From Sulfotelmatobacter sp049792875 (lineage in GTDB: Bacteria > Acidobacteriota > Terriglobia > Terriglobales > Acidobacteriaceae), in the NCBI GenBank assembly GCA_049792875.1, contig JBARBI010000015.1, positions 1-64,000 of the forward strand: a stretch of 64,000 nucleotides of DNA. Direction: 5' to 3'. This document shows positions 26,114 to 34,286 of the stretch, in pieces. Under the pieces are notes generated by a model. It saw only the letters and a program-made list of their open reading frames with translations, searched no databases and was not told where the DNA came from. Made by a program: the position numbers and the translations under genes. How positions within the stretch are numbered: position 1 is the first letter of the stretch; each line of letters starts with the position of its first letter.

Positions 26114-26980
26114 TTATCGGGCGCGCGGACCGACATACGCCATGCGAATCAGCGTCCGTTCGGAAAAGGGGAGGTAGAGCAGTGCCGCGCTGACCGCGAA
26201 AGCCGCGCCCAGGCCGATCTCCTGGATCAGCAAGAACGGAGCGACCGCCCACAACTGGTCCAACGCAAGAACGAATGGGAAGATCTGACGGAATTTGTCG
26301 CCCAGGCGCTGGTAGTCAAAGCCGACCGCCGACATCAGGTAGCAGCGCAGGGGAATGCCCACCCCGGCGGTCACCATAACGGCGACGGCAAGAGCGTTGG
26401 CGCCCCACAACGGAAGAAACGAATCCGCCACGGCCTGGACGTCGCGCAGGCGAAACAGGGCCGCGAGATAGAAGGCCAGGTACATCACCTGAATCAATCC
26501 GAAGAGCCCGCGGGTAATCGCGCGGCGTGGGATGGGGACATCGAGTTCGGGATGCAGCGCTGCCGGCGGTGCAGCGGGGACTTCCGCGTTGGCCACGACC
26601 GCGGCGCCAGGCGAAGATTCTCTCGGCGCGTCCGCTTGCACCGGAGCGATGAACCGGTACCCGCGGCGGGCTAAGGTTTCGACATAACGCGGGCTGGAGG
26701 CGGAATCTCCCAGGGCCTCGCGCACTTTGTTGATGGCGGTGTTCAGGCTGTGGTCGAAGTCGACGAACGTGTCGGAGGGCCAGAGCTTCTGCTGCAACTC
26801 TTCGCGTGTGACCAGATCGCCGGCGCGCTCCAGCAGCAGGGCCAGCACCTGGAAGGGTTGCTCCTGCAAGCGCAGCTTCACGCCGCCTTTGCGCAGTTCG
26901 CCCGCGGTGAGATCGAGTTCGAAGACTCCGAAGCGCGCGACTCGGCTGTTGTTTTGCGGCACGACGCCGTAGTGTAGCAC
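26114..26980 (-). CDS. Winged-helix DNA-binding protein fused to a multi-pass membrane domain
   Basis: 288 residues. The N-terminal OmpR/PhoB-type winged helix (about 15-110) has FGVFELDLTAGELRKGG, LQEQPFQVLALLLERAG, VTREELQQKLWP, FVDFDHSLNTAINKVREALGD and TLARRGYRF, as in CadC/ToxR-type one-component regulators. A linker rich in Ala and Pro leads to four or five membrane helices, with almost no periplasmic domain, so sensing probably happens within the membrane. GTG 26980 or an inner GTG (MPQNNSRVARFG) are possible starts. The DUF4097-type gene downstream is a likely target. Confidence 0.82.
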   Translation of the reverse strand: MLHYGVVPQNNSRVARFGVFELDLTAGELRKGGVKLRLQEQPFQVLALLLERAGDLVTREELQQKLWPSDTFVDFDHSLNTAINKVREALGDSASSPRYVETLARRGYRFIAPVQADAPRESSPGAAVVANAEVPAAPPAALHPELDVPIPRRAITRGLFGLIQVMYLAFYLAALFRLRDVQAVADSFLPLWGANALAVAVMVTAGVGIPLRCYLMSAVGFDYQRLGDKFRQIFPFVLALDQLWAVAPFLLIQEIGLGAAFAVSAALLYLPFSERTLIRMAYVGPRAR

Positions 26981-27031
26981 TCAAGATGCACACCAGACAC
27001 AGTCGGGGTTCGCCTACGCTCTGTCGAAAAC

Positions 27032-27074
27032 CCCCACTTTTGCAGCAAAGGACGCGGCAAGAATGGGGCACCCG
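27032..27074. repeat. Dispersed hairpin repeat, family C, copy 2
   Basis: CCCCACTTTTGC pairs imperfectly (10 of 12) with GCAAGAATGGGG, followed by CACCC, as in copy 1. It sits between divergent genes. Confidence 0.5.
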
Positions 27075-27095
27075 GCGTGTTTGTGGCGCTACAAT

Positions 27096-27250
27096 ATGCG
27101 CGTGGCTGATACTCCCTCCAAGGACGATCATAAGCACCACCGCCACGCGGTCTACCGTCGGAGACAACCGGATTGCTGCTGATCGCGTTTCTGCTGCTGG
27201 TCCTCACGCTGGTTCGCCATGGGCACGACATTCACTGGAGCCTCCGCTGA
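27096..27250 (+). pseudogene. Small membrane protein upstream of miaA, frame broken by one base
   Basis: ATG 27096 (or GTG 27102) opens MRVADTPSKDDHKHHRHAVY, a hydrophilic His/Lys-rich N-terminus that stops early. In the frame shifted by two, TTGLLLIAFLLLVLTLVRHG then DIHWSLR ends at 27250, two bases before the miaA start. Adding one base near 27158-27165 joins them into a roughly 51-residue single-pass protein. TACAAT (27090-27095) could be its -10 element. The join is inferred from composition and spacing. Confidence 0.35.
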
Positions 27251-27252
27251 AC

Positions 27253-28218
27253 GTGGTCACGCAACATTGTGAGACGGCCGCGCCCCAGCCGCTGCTGGTG
27301 GTGATCCTTGGCCCCACGGCCAGCGGGAAGACGGCGTTGTCTCTGGCGCTGGCCCGGAAGTTCGGCGGCGAGATTGTCAACTGCGACTCGGTCGCGATGT
27401 ACCGGGAGTTTGATATCGGCACCGCCAAGCCCAGCGCCCAGGAACGCGCTCTCGTTCCTCATCACCTTTTCGATGCTGTCGATCCTACTGAGTACATGAC
27501 TGCCGGCGAATATGCCCGGCAGTCGCGGAAGGTGCTCACGGAAATCAGCCTACGCGATCACGTGCCCATCGTGGTGGGCGGCACCGGGCTTTACTTGCGT
27601 GCCCTGCTGGAGGGACTCTTCCCCGGCCCGCAGCGCTCGGAGGAGTTGCGGGAACGCTTGCGCGAAAGCGCTGCAAGCCGCGGTTCCGATCATCTGCATC
27701 GGATTCTGCGGCGTCTCGACCGCGCCTCCGCGGAGAAAGTCCACGCCAACGATATCCCCAAGCTGATCCGGGCGATCGAGGTCTGCCTGGGGTCGCGACA
27801 GAAAATGTCGGAACTGTGGCAGCAAGGGCGCGACCGATTGCGAGGCTTCCGCGTTGTGCGACTCGGCCTCGATCCCGAGCGCTCTGCGCTTTACCTCCGG
27901 ATTAACCAGCGCGCGCGGCAGATGTTCGATGGCGGTCTGATCGAAGAGGCGAAGAACTTGCTCGAGAAATATGATGAAACCGCGCGTCCGCTAACCTCTC
28001 TTGGATACAAGCAGGCAGTGCAACTCCTGCGCGGCGAACTCACCCGCGAGCAGGCCCTACGAGCTGCACAGCAGGCGCATCGGAACTATGCCAAGCGGCA
28101 GATGACGTGGTTCCGACGCGAACCGAAGGTGACCTGGCTGAAGGGCTTCGGTGATGATGCCGAGATTCAACAGGAAGCCTTACGATGCGTGGCGGCGCAA
28201 CGAGTCGGGCTCGGCTAG
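27253..28218 (+). CDS. miaA: tRNA dimethylallyltransferase MiaA
   Basis: 321 residues. VVILGPTASGKTALSLALA is the P-loop, VNCDSVAMYREFDIGTAKP the DSRQ-like substrate site (here DSVA), PHHLFD, VVGGTGLYLRALLEG and LGYKQAVQLLRG the remaining blocks, and RNYAKRQMTWFR the tRNA-binding end. MiaA attaches a dimethylallyl group to A37 of tRNAs reading UNN codons. GTG 27253 is chosen because the conserved part starts 14 residues on. The frame is open further upstream but there it reads through the family C repeat and the small membrane gene. The motif usually reads DSxQ and here reads DSVA. Confidence 0.93.
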   Translation: MVTQHCETAAPQPLLVVILGPTASGKTALSLALARKFGGEIVNCDSVAMYREFDIGTAKPSAQERALVPHHLFDAVDPTEYMTAGEYARQSRKVLTEISLRDHVPIVVGGTGLYLRALLEGLFPGPQRSEELRERLRESAASRGSDHLHRILRRLDRASAEKVHANDIPKLIRAIEVCLGSRQKMSELWQQGRDRLRGFRVVRLGLDPERSALYLRINQRARQMFDGGLIEEAKNLLEKYDETARPLTSLGYKQAVQLLRGELTREQALRAAQQAHRNYAKRQMTWFRREPKVTWLKGFGDDAEIQQEALRCVAAQRVGLG

Positions 28219-28418
28219 AAGCCATTCCCCAGCCTCGCGCGCAAGCGGCTTGCCTGCATCGAAGGGCTCCAGCCGATGTTCCTGGCCTCGCGAAAATCGG
28301 GGACCTGCGGGAAGCCTCCAGATTCCATTATTAATCTTGCAGATGATGACAGCGGAACCCGAAGGCCACGCCAAGACCCGGGTCCTTTTCTTCTGATTCT
28401 TCTGATATCGTTCCTGCT

Positions 28419-30284
28419 ATGCTGCGAATCTTCCCTGTCCTATTTCTTCTCCTGACACTGACGTTGCCCGGCTTCGCTAAAGAGAAGCATTCCCAACCTG
28501 CTCCCAGCAGCGCGGCGCGGGGCGACAAGTGGGCCGAGGCCACGCTTCGCAAGCTAACCGTCGAGGAAAAAATCGGGCAGGTCTTCATGATCTGGTGCCG
28601 GGCCAGCTTCCTCAATGTGGAGAGCGCCGAGTACTTACAATGGCTCGAGGCCATGCAGAAGTATCACGTGGGCTCGTTCGCCATGTCGGTGCATGTGGAT
28701 GGCCCGTTCCTGTTGCGAACCGAGCCCTACGAGGTCGCCGAGTTGCTCAACCGACTGCAGGCGGAATCGAAGCTGCCGTTGTTGATCGCGGCCGACTTTG
28801 AGCGCGGCACAGCCACGCGGATGCTGGGGACCACCAACTTTCCTCATGCCATGGCCTTCGGGGCCGATGGCAAAACGGAAGACGCAGAAACTTTCGGCCG
28901 GATCACGGCGCAGGAAGCCCGCGCCATCGGCGTGCACTGGAATTTTTTTCCGGATGCCGACGTGAACTCGAATCCGGCCAATCCCATCATCAACACGCGC
29001 TCTTTCGGAGAGGATCCCAAGCAAGTTGGTGATCTGGTCACGGCGTACATTAAGGGAGCGCGCGAGGGCGGTATGCTGACCACGGTGAAGCACTTCCCTG
29101 GTCACGGCGACACCGCGACCGACTCGCATCTCGGAGTTGCCAGTGTGGGCGGGGACCGCGCCCATCTGGATTCGATCGAGCTTCCCCCTTTCCGCCAAGC
29201 GATTGCGGCGGGAGTCGACTCGGTGATGGTGGCGCATGTTACCGTCCCGGCGCTCGATTCCGATCCCAATCATGTCGCGTCGATCTCGCCGGCAGTGGTT
29301 TCCGAACTACTGGAAAAACAGCTTGGATTCAAAGGCTTGATCGTGACCGATGCGCTCGACATGGCAGGGCTGACGCATCTTTTCGCCAACGACATTGGGC
29401 GCGCCGCCGTCGAGGCGTTCAAGGCGGGCAACGACTTGCTGATCATTCCTGCCGACTTGGGTGCCTCCTACGACTCCATGCTGAAGGCGGTGCGCTCGGG
29501 TGAGATCTCGCAGGAACGTCTCAACCGTTCCGTGCTCAAGATCATGAAAATAAAGGGCGGGCTCGGCCTCAACAAGATACGCACGGTCGATCTGAGCACG
29601 ATCGCCACCGCCGTCGGCAAGCCGGAAAACATCGCCTTTGGCCAGCACGTGGCCGAGTCGGCCATCACGCTGGTGCGCGACAACAGCAAGGTTCTGCCCC
29701 TGAAATCGAAGGGAACCATTAAGGGCGGGCTTCCGTATATGACCAAAGAGGAGACGCACAACCAGGTGGTGGCGGTTCTTTTTTCCGATGATATGCGCAC
29801 CGAATCGGGGCGCGCCTTCGGACGAGAGTTCCGCGCCCGCATTCCGGACGCGCACGTGATCTATGTGGATCCTCGCACCGCCGCCGGTATGAGCGACGAG
29901 GTTCTGAAGGCAGTCGACGAGGCGCAGACCGTAGTGGCTGCCGTTTATGGGATTCCGACGGCGGGAAAGGTCGGCAACTCGGTGGGGATGGCCGATGCCA
30001 CCGGCATGCTGCTTCAGCAATTGCTCGATCATGCCGCGGACAAGACGGCGGTAGTCGCCATGGGGAATCCGTACCTGGCCAGCGATTTCCCCAAGGTCGA
30101 GAATTATATGTGTACGTTTTCCAACGCGACCGTGTCGGAAGTGGGCGCGATCAAGGCGCTGTTCGGGGAGATTCCGATTCGCGGCCATCTGCCCGTTACG
30201 ATTCCGAATGTGGCCCAACGAGGCACCGGTCTGGAGCGTCCGATGCAAGTCGCTACAGGAGGGTCTCCGGATGTGCAGAACTAG
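28419..30284 (+). CDS. Exported glycoside hydrolase family 3 (NagZ-like beta-N-acetylglucosaminidase)
   Basis: 621 residues. The signal peptide ends near GFAK. The GH3 barrel carries LIAADFERGTATR, then KHFPGHGDTATDSH (K224-H225 onward), the loop with the Asp-His general-acid pair specific to NagZ-type enzymes. GLIVTDALDM contains the nucleophile D311. A C-terminal domain (residues about 410-621) follows, unlike single-domain NagZ. It probably trims GlcNAc from peptidoglycan fragments or chitin-type sugars in the periplasm. The last 14 bases overlap the next gene. Confidence 0.9.
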   Translation: MLRIFPVLFLLLTLTLPGFAKEKHSQPAPSSAARGDKWAEATLRKLTVEEKIGQVFMIWCRASFLNVESAEYLQWLEAMQKYHVGSFAMSVHVDGPFLLRTEPYEVAELLNRLQAESKLPLLIAADFERGTATRMLGTTNFPHAMAFGADGKTEDAETFGRITAQEARAIGVHWNFFPDADVNSNPANPIINTRSFGEDPKQVGDLVTAYIKGAREGGMLTTVKHFPGHGDTATDSHLGVASVGGDRAHLDSIELPPFRQAIAAGVDSVMVAHVTVPALDSDPNHVASISPAVVSELLEKQLGFKGLIVTDALDMAGLTHLFANDIGRAAVEAFKAGNDLLIIPADLGASYDSMLKAVRSGEISQERLNRSVLKIMKIKGGLGLNKIRTVDLSTIATAVGKPENIAFGQHVAESAITLVRDNSKVLPLKSKGTIKGGLPYMTKEETHNQVVAVLFSDDMRTESGRAFGREFRARIPDAHVIYVDPRTAAGMSDEVLKAVDEAQTVVAAVYGIPTAGKVGNSVGMADATGMLLQQLLDHAADKTAVVAMGNPYLASDFPKVENYMCTFSNATVSEVGAIKALFGEIPIRGHLPVTIPNVAQRGTGLERPMQVATGGSPDVQN

Positions 30285-30864
30285 GTTTCACCCAGCTGGT
30301 GGGTTCGCGTTAGGGTTCGTGACGCTTGCGGCTCTGCTGCTGCCTGCGTGCAGCGTTAACGTAAAGAAGGAGCAGAACGGGCAAGACAAGCAGGTTGACA
30401 TCAACACGCCCGTTGGCGGTATTCACGTCAGCAAGGGCGCGAACGTGGCGGACGTGGGACTTGCGGTCTATCCCGGGGCCCAGTTAAAGCAGAAGGATTC
30501 CGAGGGTGATGACAAGAGCGCCAATGTGAACATCTCGGGGTTCGGTTACGGGTTGAAGGTGGTTGCGCTGCAGTATGAGTCTGACGATTCCCCTGCCAAG
30601 CTCGTCGCCTATTACAAAGATCAGCTCAAGAAATACGGCAACGTGCTCGAGTGCCATACCAACCATCTTGATCTGGACACGGACATGAAGGACTCGGATC
30701 ACGGTTCCCATGAACTCACCTGCGGGGGAGCGAGCGGGAGCAACATCGAACTGAAAGTCGGAACGAAACAGAACCAGCATATCGTGGCGGTCGAGCCTGA
30801 AGGAAAAGGCTCTAACTTCTCACTGGTGTACGTGCGCACCCACGGCAAGGACGCGGAGATCTAG
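30271..30864 (+). CDS. Putative lipoprotein, first of two tandem paralogues
   Basis: 197 residues. LAALLLPACS is a lipobox with the lipidated Cys near residue 27. The mature protein has VYPGAQL, GLKVVALQYESDDSPAKLVAYYKDQLKKYGNVLECH, and LKVGTKQNQHIVAVEP ending in LVYVRTHG. These blocks recur in the next gene. AGGAGGG lies 8 bases before ATG 30271, which overlaps the end of the GH3 gene, so they are translationally coupled. No function known to me. Confidence 0.72.
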   Translation: MCRTRFHPAGGFALGFVTLAALLLPACSVNVKKEQNGQDKQVDINTPVGGIHVSKGANVADVGLAVYPGAQLKQKDSEGDDKSANVNISGFGYGLKVVALQYESDDSPAKLVAYYKDQLKKYGNVLECHTNHLDLDTDMKDSDHGSHELTCGGASGSNIELKVGTKQNQHIVAVEPEGKGSNFSLVYVRTHGKDAEI

Positions 30865-30898
30865 CATTGGCTGATTGTTTCTTCAGGAGGACCCATCC

Positions 30899-31468
30899 AT
30901 GTTGCGCCATCTGACATTCGCGATCGCACTGGCTGTAGCCGTGAGGTTACCGGTTTTCGCGCAGGACTCTGCCGCTCAGAACAAGAATCTCGACATCCGC
31001 AGTTCGGCCGGTGACCTGCACGTCGGCAGCGACGCGGACGCGCGTAAGACTGGCCTGCCACTTTATCCGGGCGCGCGCCTCAAGTCGGATGATGAAAACA
31101 GGAACCAGGCGAATTTGAGTGTGCTGACCGAAGCTTTCGGAATGAAACTGGTCGTTGCCAACTACGATTCCGACGACGCTCCCGCCAAAATCATCGACTT
31201 TTATCGGGACAAGCTGAAGAAATTTGGCAAGGTTCTGGAGTGCCACTCCCAGAAGCATGGCGGTGACGCGGAAGTGCATGACGATGGCAAGGATTCCAAA
31301 GACAGCAAAGAACTGAAATGCGATGAGAATTCGGGCCCGGTCACGGAATTGAAAGTTGGCACCGAGGATAATCAGCACATGGTGGCGATCGAGCCGCGCG
31401 ACGCGGGCAAGGGATCCACCTTCGCTCTGGTTTACGTGTACACACGGGGCAAGCGCGGAGATATTTAG
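30899..31468 (+). CDS. Secreted protein, second tandem paralogue
   Basis: 189 residues with a cleavable signal peptide (VFAQ) rather than a lipobox. It shares LYPGARL, GMKLVVANYDSDDAPAKIID-FYRDKLKKFGKVLECH, LKVGTEDNQHMVAIEP and LVYVYTRGK with the previous gene, so the pair arose by duplication. The copies differ in anchoring: one lipidated, one free. AGGAGG lies 8 bases before ATG 30899. There is a 34-base gap to the first copy. Confidence 0.75.
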   Translation: MLRHLTFAIALAVAVRLPVFAQDSAAQNKNLDIRSSAGDLHVGSDADARKTGLPLYPGARLKSDDENRNQANLSVLTEAFGMKLVVANYDSDDAPAKIIDFYRDKLKKFGKVLECHSQKHGGDAEVHDDGKDSKDSKELKCDENSGPVTELKVGTEDNQHMVAIEPRDAGKGSTFALVYVYTRGKRGDI

Positions 31469-31585
31469 ATCGGCCGCTCCCTCGACGATCTGGCCACAGC
31501 GCTCTTTAAGAGAGGCCCCCGTCTCGGTCCTTGCCTGCACCCGCGCGGTGCGATACCTTCAAGACAAGTCCTTCCCTGATTCCTG

Positions 31586-32251
31586 ATGGAACAGCCCTGC
31601 TACAAATGCGGACAGGCGGTGGAAGAGGGCATTCCCTTTTGCCCGCACTGCTCAGCCCCGCAGATTCGCGTGGTGATCGCTGAGCCGGTGCAATCCACGG
31701 CGTTCGCCGAGGCCGCAACCGCGCCAGGATCGGCCGGCCTTCCGGCTTCGCAGACGGTCCCGGTCCTCGCCCTCCCGATGCAGTGGTCTCAGGCACTGAG
31801 GCCGTGCGCTCTGGCAGCGCTCGTAGCGTCCTTACTGATGTCTCTGGGACTGAACCCGTTCGTGGCCATGTTCAGTGTCGGATTCCTGGCAGTCGTCTTC
31901 TATCGCCAGCGCCGGCGGGAAATCGTGATCAAAACGACGGCGGGCGCCGGGCTGGGGGCTTTGGGCGGACTGCTCTGGTTTGCGATGTCATCCATCTTCG
32001 AAGCCCTGCTGGTGATCCTTCTGCACAAAGGGCCGGAACTCCGCAATGCACTCCTGGCAAAAATCCAGGAAGCGGCTTCTCAAACCAACGATCCTCAAGT
32101 GCTGGCCGTGTTTGAGCGCCTCAAGTCCCAGGGCGGGCTTGAATTCCTGATGTTGGCCGGGCTGTCTTTCGCGTTTGTCGCTGCGATTTTCCTTGGAGGT
32201 CTCGGCGGCGCACTCGGCAGCGCCGTCCTGGGCCGGCGCGACAAGTCATAG
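31586..32251 (+). CDS. Zinc-ribbon membrane protein, unknown function
   Basis: 221 residues. PCYKCGQ and FCPHCSA form an N-terminal four-cysteine zinc ribbon. A variable linker follows, then four hydrophobic segments between about residues 70 and 215 with a soluble loop (LRNALLAKIQEAASQTNDPQ) before the last. The layout of N-terminal ribbon plus membrane region is common in acidobacteria but no specific role is known. Confidence 0.68.
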   Translation: MEQPCYKCGQAVEEGIPFCPHCSAPQIRVVIAEPVQSTAFAEAATAPGSAGLPASQTVPVLALPMQWSQALRPCALAALVASLLMSLGLNPFVAMFSVGFLAVVFYRQRRREIVIKTTAGAGLGALGGLLWFAMSSIFEALLVILLHKGPELRNALLAKIQEAASQTNDPQVLAVFERLKSQGGLEFLMLAGLSFAFVAAIFLGGLGGALGSAVLGRRDKS

Positions 32252-32363
32252 CCGTAGCGCCAGGTTCTGGCCGCATCAGGAGTGGGACGGCTGCACCAGC
32301 GGCTGCCATGTTATCGCGTTGATCCGAACTGTCCGGGCCCTCGACCGCCGGTGTGCAGCACCC

Positions 32364-32392
32364 TTGCGGTGGCCTCGCCTGCCGCGTATGAT
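32364..32392 (+). promoter_or_regulatory. Sigma-70 promoter of pyrB
   Basis: TTGCGG (32364-32369), a 17-bp spacer and TATGAT (32387-32392). Transcription would start about 15 bases before the pyrB ATG, leaving no room for an attenuator leader. Confidence 0.55.
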
Positions 32393-32413
32393 GCACCGTT
32401 TGCACTTTTTCCG

Positions 32414-33328
32414 ATGAATACGCCTGCACGCGGTTCGCTGCTGGGGATCGAGCACCTCGACGCGAACGAAATCCTGGGCCTGCTCAAGCTGGCCCGCCGC
32501 ATGAATCCGGCGAAGGCCCGTCCGCTCCTACGCGGCAAGCGGATCGTGCTTCTGTTTTACGAGGCGTCCACCCGTACTCGTTCTTCGTTCGAATTCGCTG
32601 CGAAGGCGCTTGGCGCAATTACCACGCTGGTGCAGTCCTCGGGATCGAGCATCGAGAAGGGCGAGTCGGTGCTCGATACCGGCTACACCCTGCGCGCGGT
32701 GGGAGCGGACTGCATCGTGATGCGCCATCCGTCGGCCGGCGCGCCGCATTTGATGGCGACACATCTCGACATCCCGGTTATCAATGCCGGGGACGGGATG
32801 CACGAGCATCCTTCGCAGGCGCTGCTCGACGCCTTCACCATCCTGAAGCACAAGAAGTCGCTGAAGGGCCTACAGGCCACCATCATCGGCGACATCTATC
32901 ATAGCCGCGTCGCGCGCAGCGCCTGCCATTTGCTGACTAAGTTCGGAGTGAAGGTGATTCTGTGCGGCCCGCCGGAGTTCGTCCCGGAGGTTGCGGCTAC
33001 CCTTGCTCCCGGTTTGCGAGTGACGCGCTACATCGAAGACGCGCTGCGCGGCAGCGATGTGATCATGCTGCTGCGCGTGCAAAAGGAACGGCTGGCCGGG
33101 CAGAAGATCCGGCTGCAGGACTACATCGCGCGCTACCAGATGACCACCGCGCGCCTGAAACTGGCGAAGCGCGATGCCATCGTGATGCATCCCGGACCGA
33201 TCATCCGCGGCCTGGAGTTGACGGCGGAGGTGGCCGACGGCCCGCAGTCCGTAATCGTGGATGAAGTGCACAACGGAGTGCCGACGCGGATGGCGATTCT
33301 GGCGCGGGCATTAGGGAAGGCGAAATGA
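32414..33328 (+). CDS. pyrB: Aspartate carbamoyltransferase catalytic subunit
   Basis: 304 residues. FYEASTRTRSSFE (carbamoyl phosphate loop), HPSQALLDAF, GDIYHSRVARS and MHPGPIIRG are the family motifs. It makes carbamoyl aspartate, the committed step of pyrimidine synthesis. ATG 32414 is right before the conserved N-terminus (LLGIEHLDANEI). The next gene overlaps the pyrB stop by four bases and pyrC follows, so one operon is likely. Confidence 0.95.
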   Translation: MNTPARGSLLGIEHLDANEILGLLKLARRMNPAKARPLLRGKRIVLLFYEASTRTRSSFEFAAKALGAITTLVQSSGSSIEKGESVLDTGYTLRAVGADCIVMRHPSAGAPHLMATHLDIPVINAGDGMHEHPSQALLDAFTILKHKKSLKGLQATIIGDIYHSRVARSACHLLTKFGVKVILCGPPEFVPEVAATLAPGLRVTRYIEDALRGSDVIMLLRVQKERLAGQKIRLQDYIARYQMTTARLKLAKRDAIVMHPGPIIRGLELTAEVADGPQSVIVDEVHNGVPTRMAILARALGKAK

Positions 33329-34254
33329 GCCGGGGATTTGCACGGATCAACACGGATTCTGATGTTCGCGTCAAACCGACGAGAAGAAGACGGCGAAGTG
33401 CGGGTCTGCATTTTGTGTTTGCCGTGTTGCTGGCAGCTTGTGGTCCAGCCCTGGCCCAAGGCATACCCGGGGCATTCGTCGATGTCGAGGGATCCAAGCT
33501 CTACTACGAGGAGTGCGGCACGGGTCCCGAGGCTGTGGTTCTCATTCACGACGGCATCGCCCACTCTGCGGTGTGGGATGACGTATGGCCCGACTTCTGC
33601 AAACACTTCCACGCGATTCGCTACGACCGCCGCGGCTACGGGCGCACGCCAGCTTCCAGCACGTGGTATACCGAGACGGAAGATCTTGCGGCGCTGCTGC
33701 GTCAGAGAAAAGTGAGCCGCGCAGTGCTCGTCGGCAGCTCGCACGGTGGCGAACTCTCCATCGACTTCACGCTGCAATACCCGGGTGTTGTCCAGCAGCT
33801 TGTGCTGGTGGGGGCAGTTGTAAGCGGATTTCCTTACTCCGATCACTTCCTGAATCGCGGCATGAACAATTCACGACCGTTCGAAAAGAACGATGTTTCA
33901 GCCGGCTTGGCAAACTGGGCTAAGGACAAGTATCTCCTCGCCCCTGGACACGAGGCGGCGCAGAAGCATCTGCTTGCGCTGTTAACTGCGAATCCGCAGG
34001 ATATGACGCACAGCGACTATGCACGCCCGACCGCGCCGGCGATTGGGCGCTTGCACGATGTCCGTATACCGACTCTGATCCTGGTCGGGGATGCCGACAT
34101 TCCCGACGTGCACGCACATGCTGGGGCCATTGAGGCAGGTATTCCCGGGTCGAAGCGGGTGGTTATTTCCGATGCAGGACATCTGATGTACCTGGAGAAG
34201 CCGGCGGAGTTTAGCCGGGAAGTAATCAGTTTCATCGAATCGAACCGTTTTTGA
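33325..34254 (+). CDS. Exported alpha/beta hydrolase inside the pyr operon
   Basis: 309 residues. A basic N-terminus and a signal-like segment (HFVFAVLLAACGPALAQG) precede an alpha/beta-hydrolase fold with VLIHDGIAHS, RYDRRGYGRT, the nucleophile elbow VGSSHGG, the acid region LVGDADIP and the histidine in ISDAGHLMYLEKP. The ATG overlaps the pyrB stop (ATGA). The first residues derive from a CACGGATCAACACGGATT tract that looks like a dispersed repeat, so translation could start later. Substrate unknown; its placement between pyrB and pyrC is probably incidental. Confidence 0.82.
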   Translation: MSRGFARINTDSDVRVKPTRRRRRSAGLHFVFAVLLAACGPALAQGIPGAFVDVEGSKLYYEECGTGPEAVVLIHDGIAHSAVWDDVWPDFCKHFHAIRYDRRGYGRTPASSTWYTETEDLAALLRQRKVSRAVLVGSSHGGELSIDFTLQYPGVVQQLVLVGAVVSGFPYSDHFLNRGMNNSRPFEKNDVSAGLANWAKDKYLLAPGHEAAQKHLLALLTANPQDMTHSDYARPTAPAIGRLHDVRIPTLILVGDADIPDVHAHAGAIEAGIPGSKRVVISDAGHLMYLEKPAEFSREVISFIESNRF

Positions 34255-34286
34255 AACGAGCACGATCCCGAGTTCCACGAAGACGC

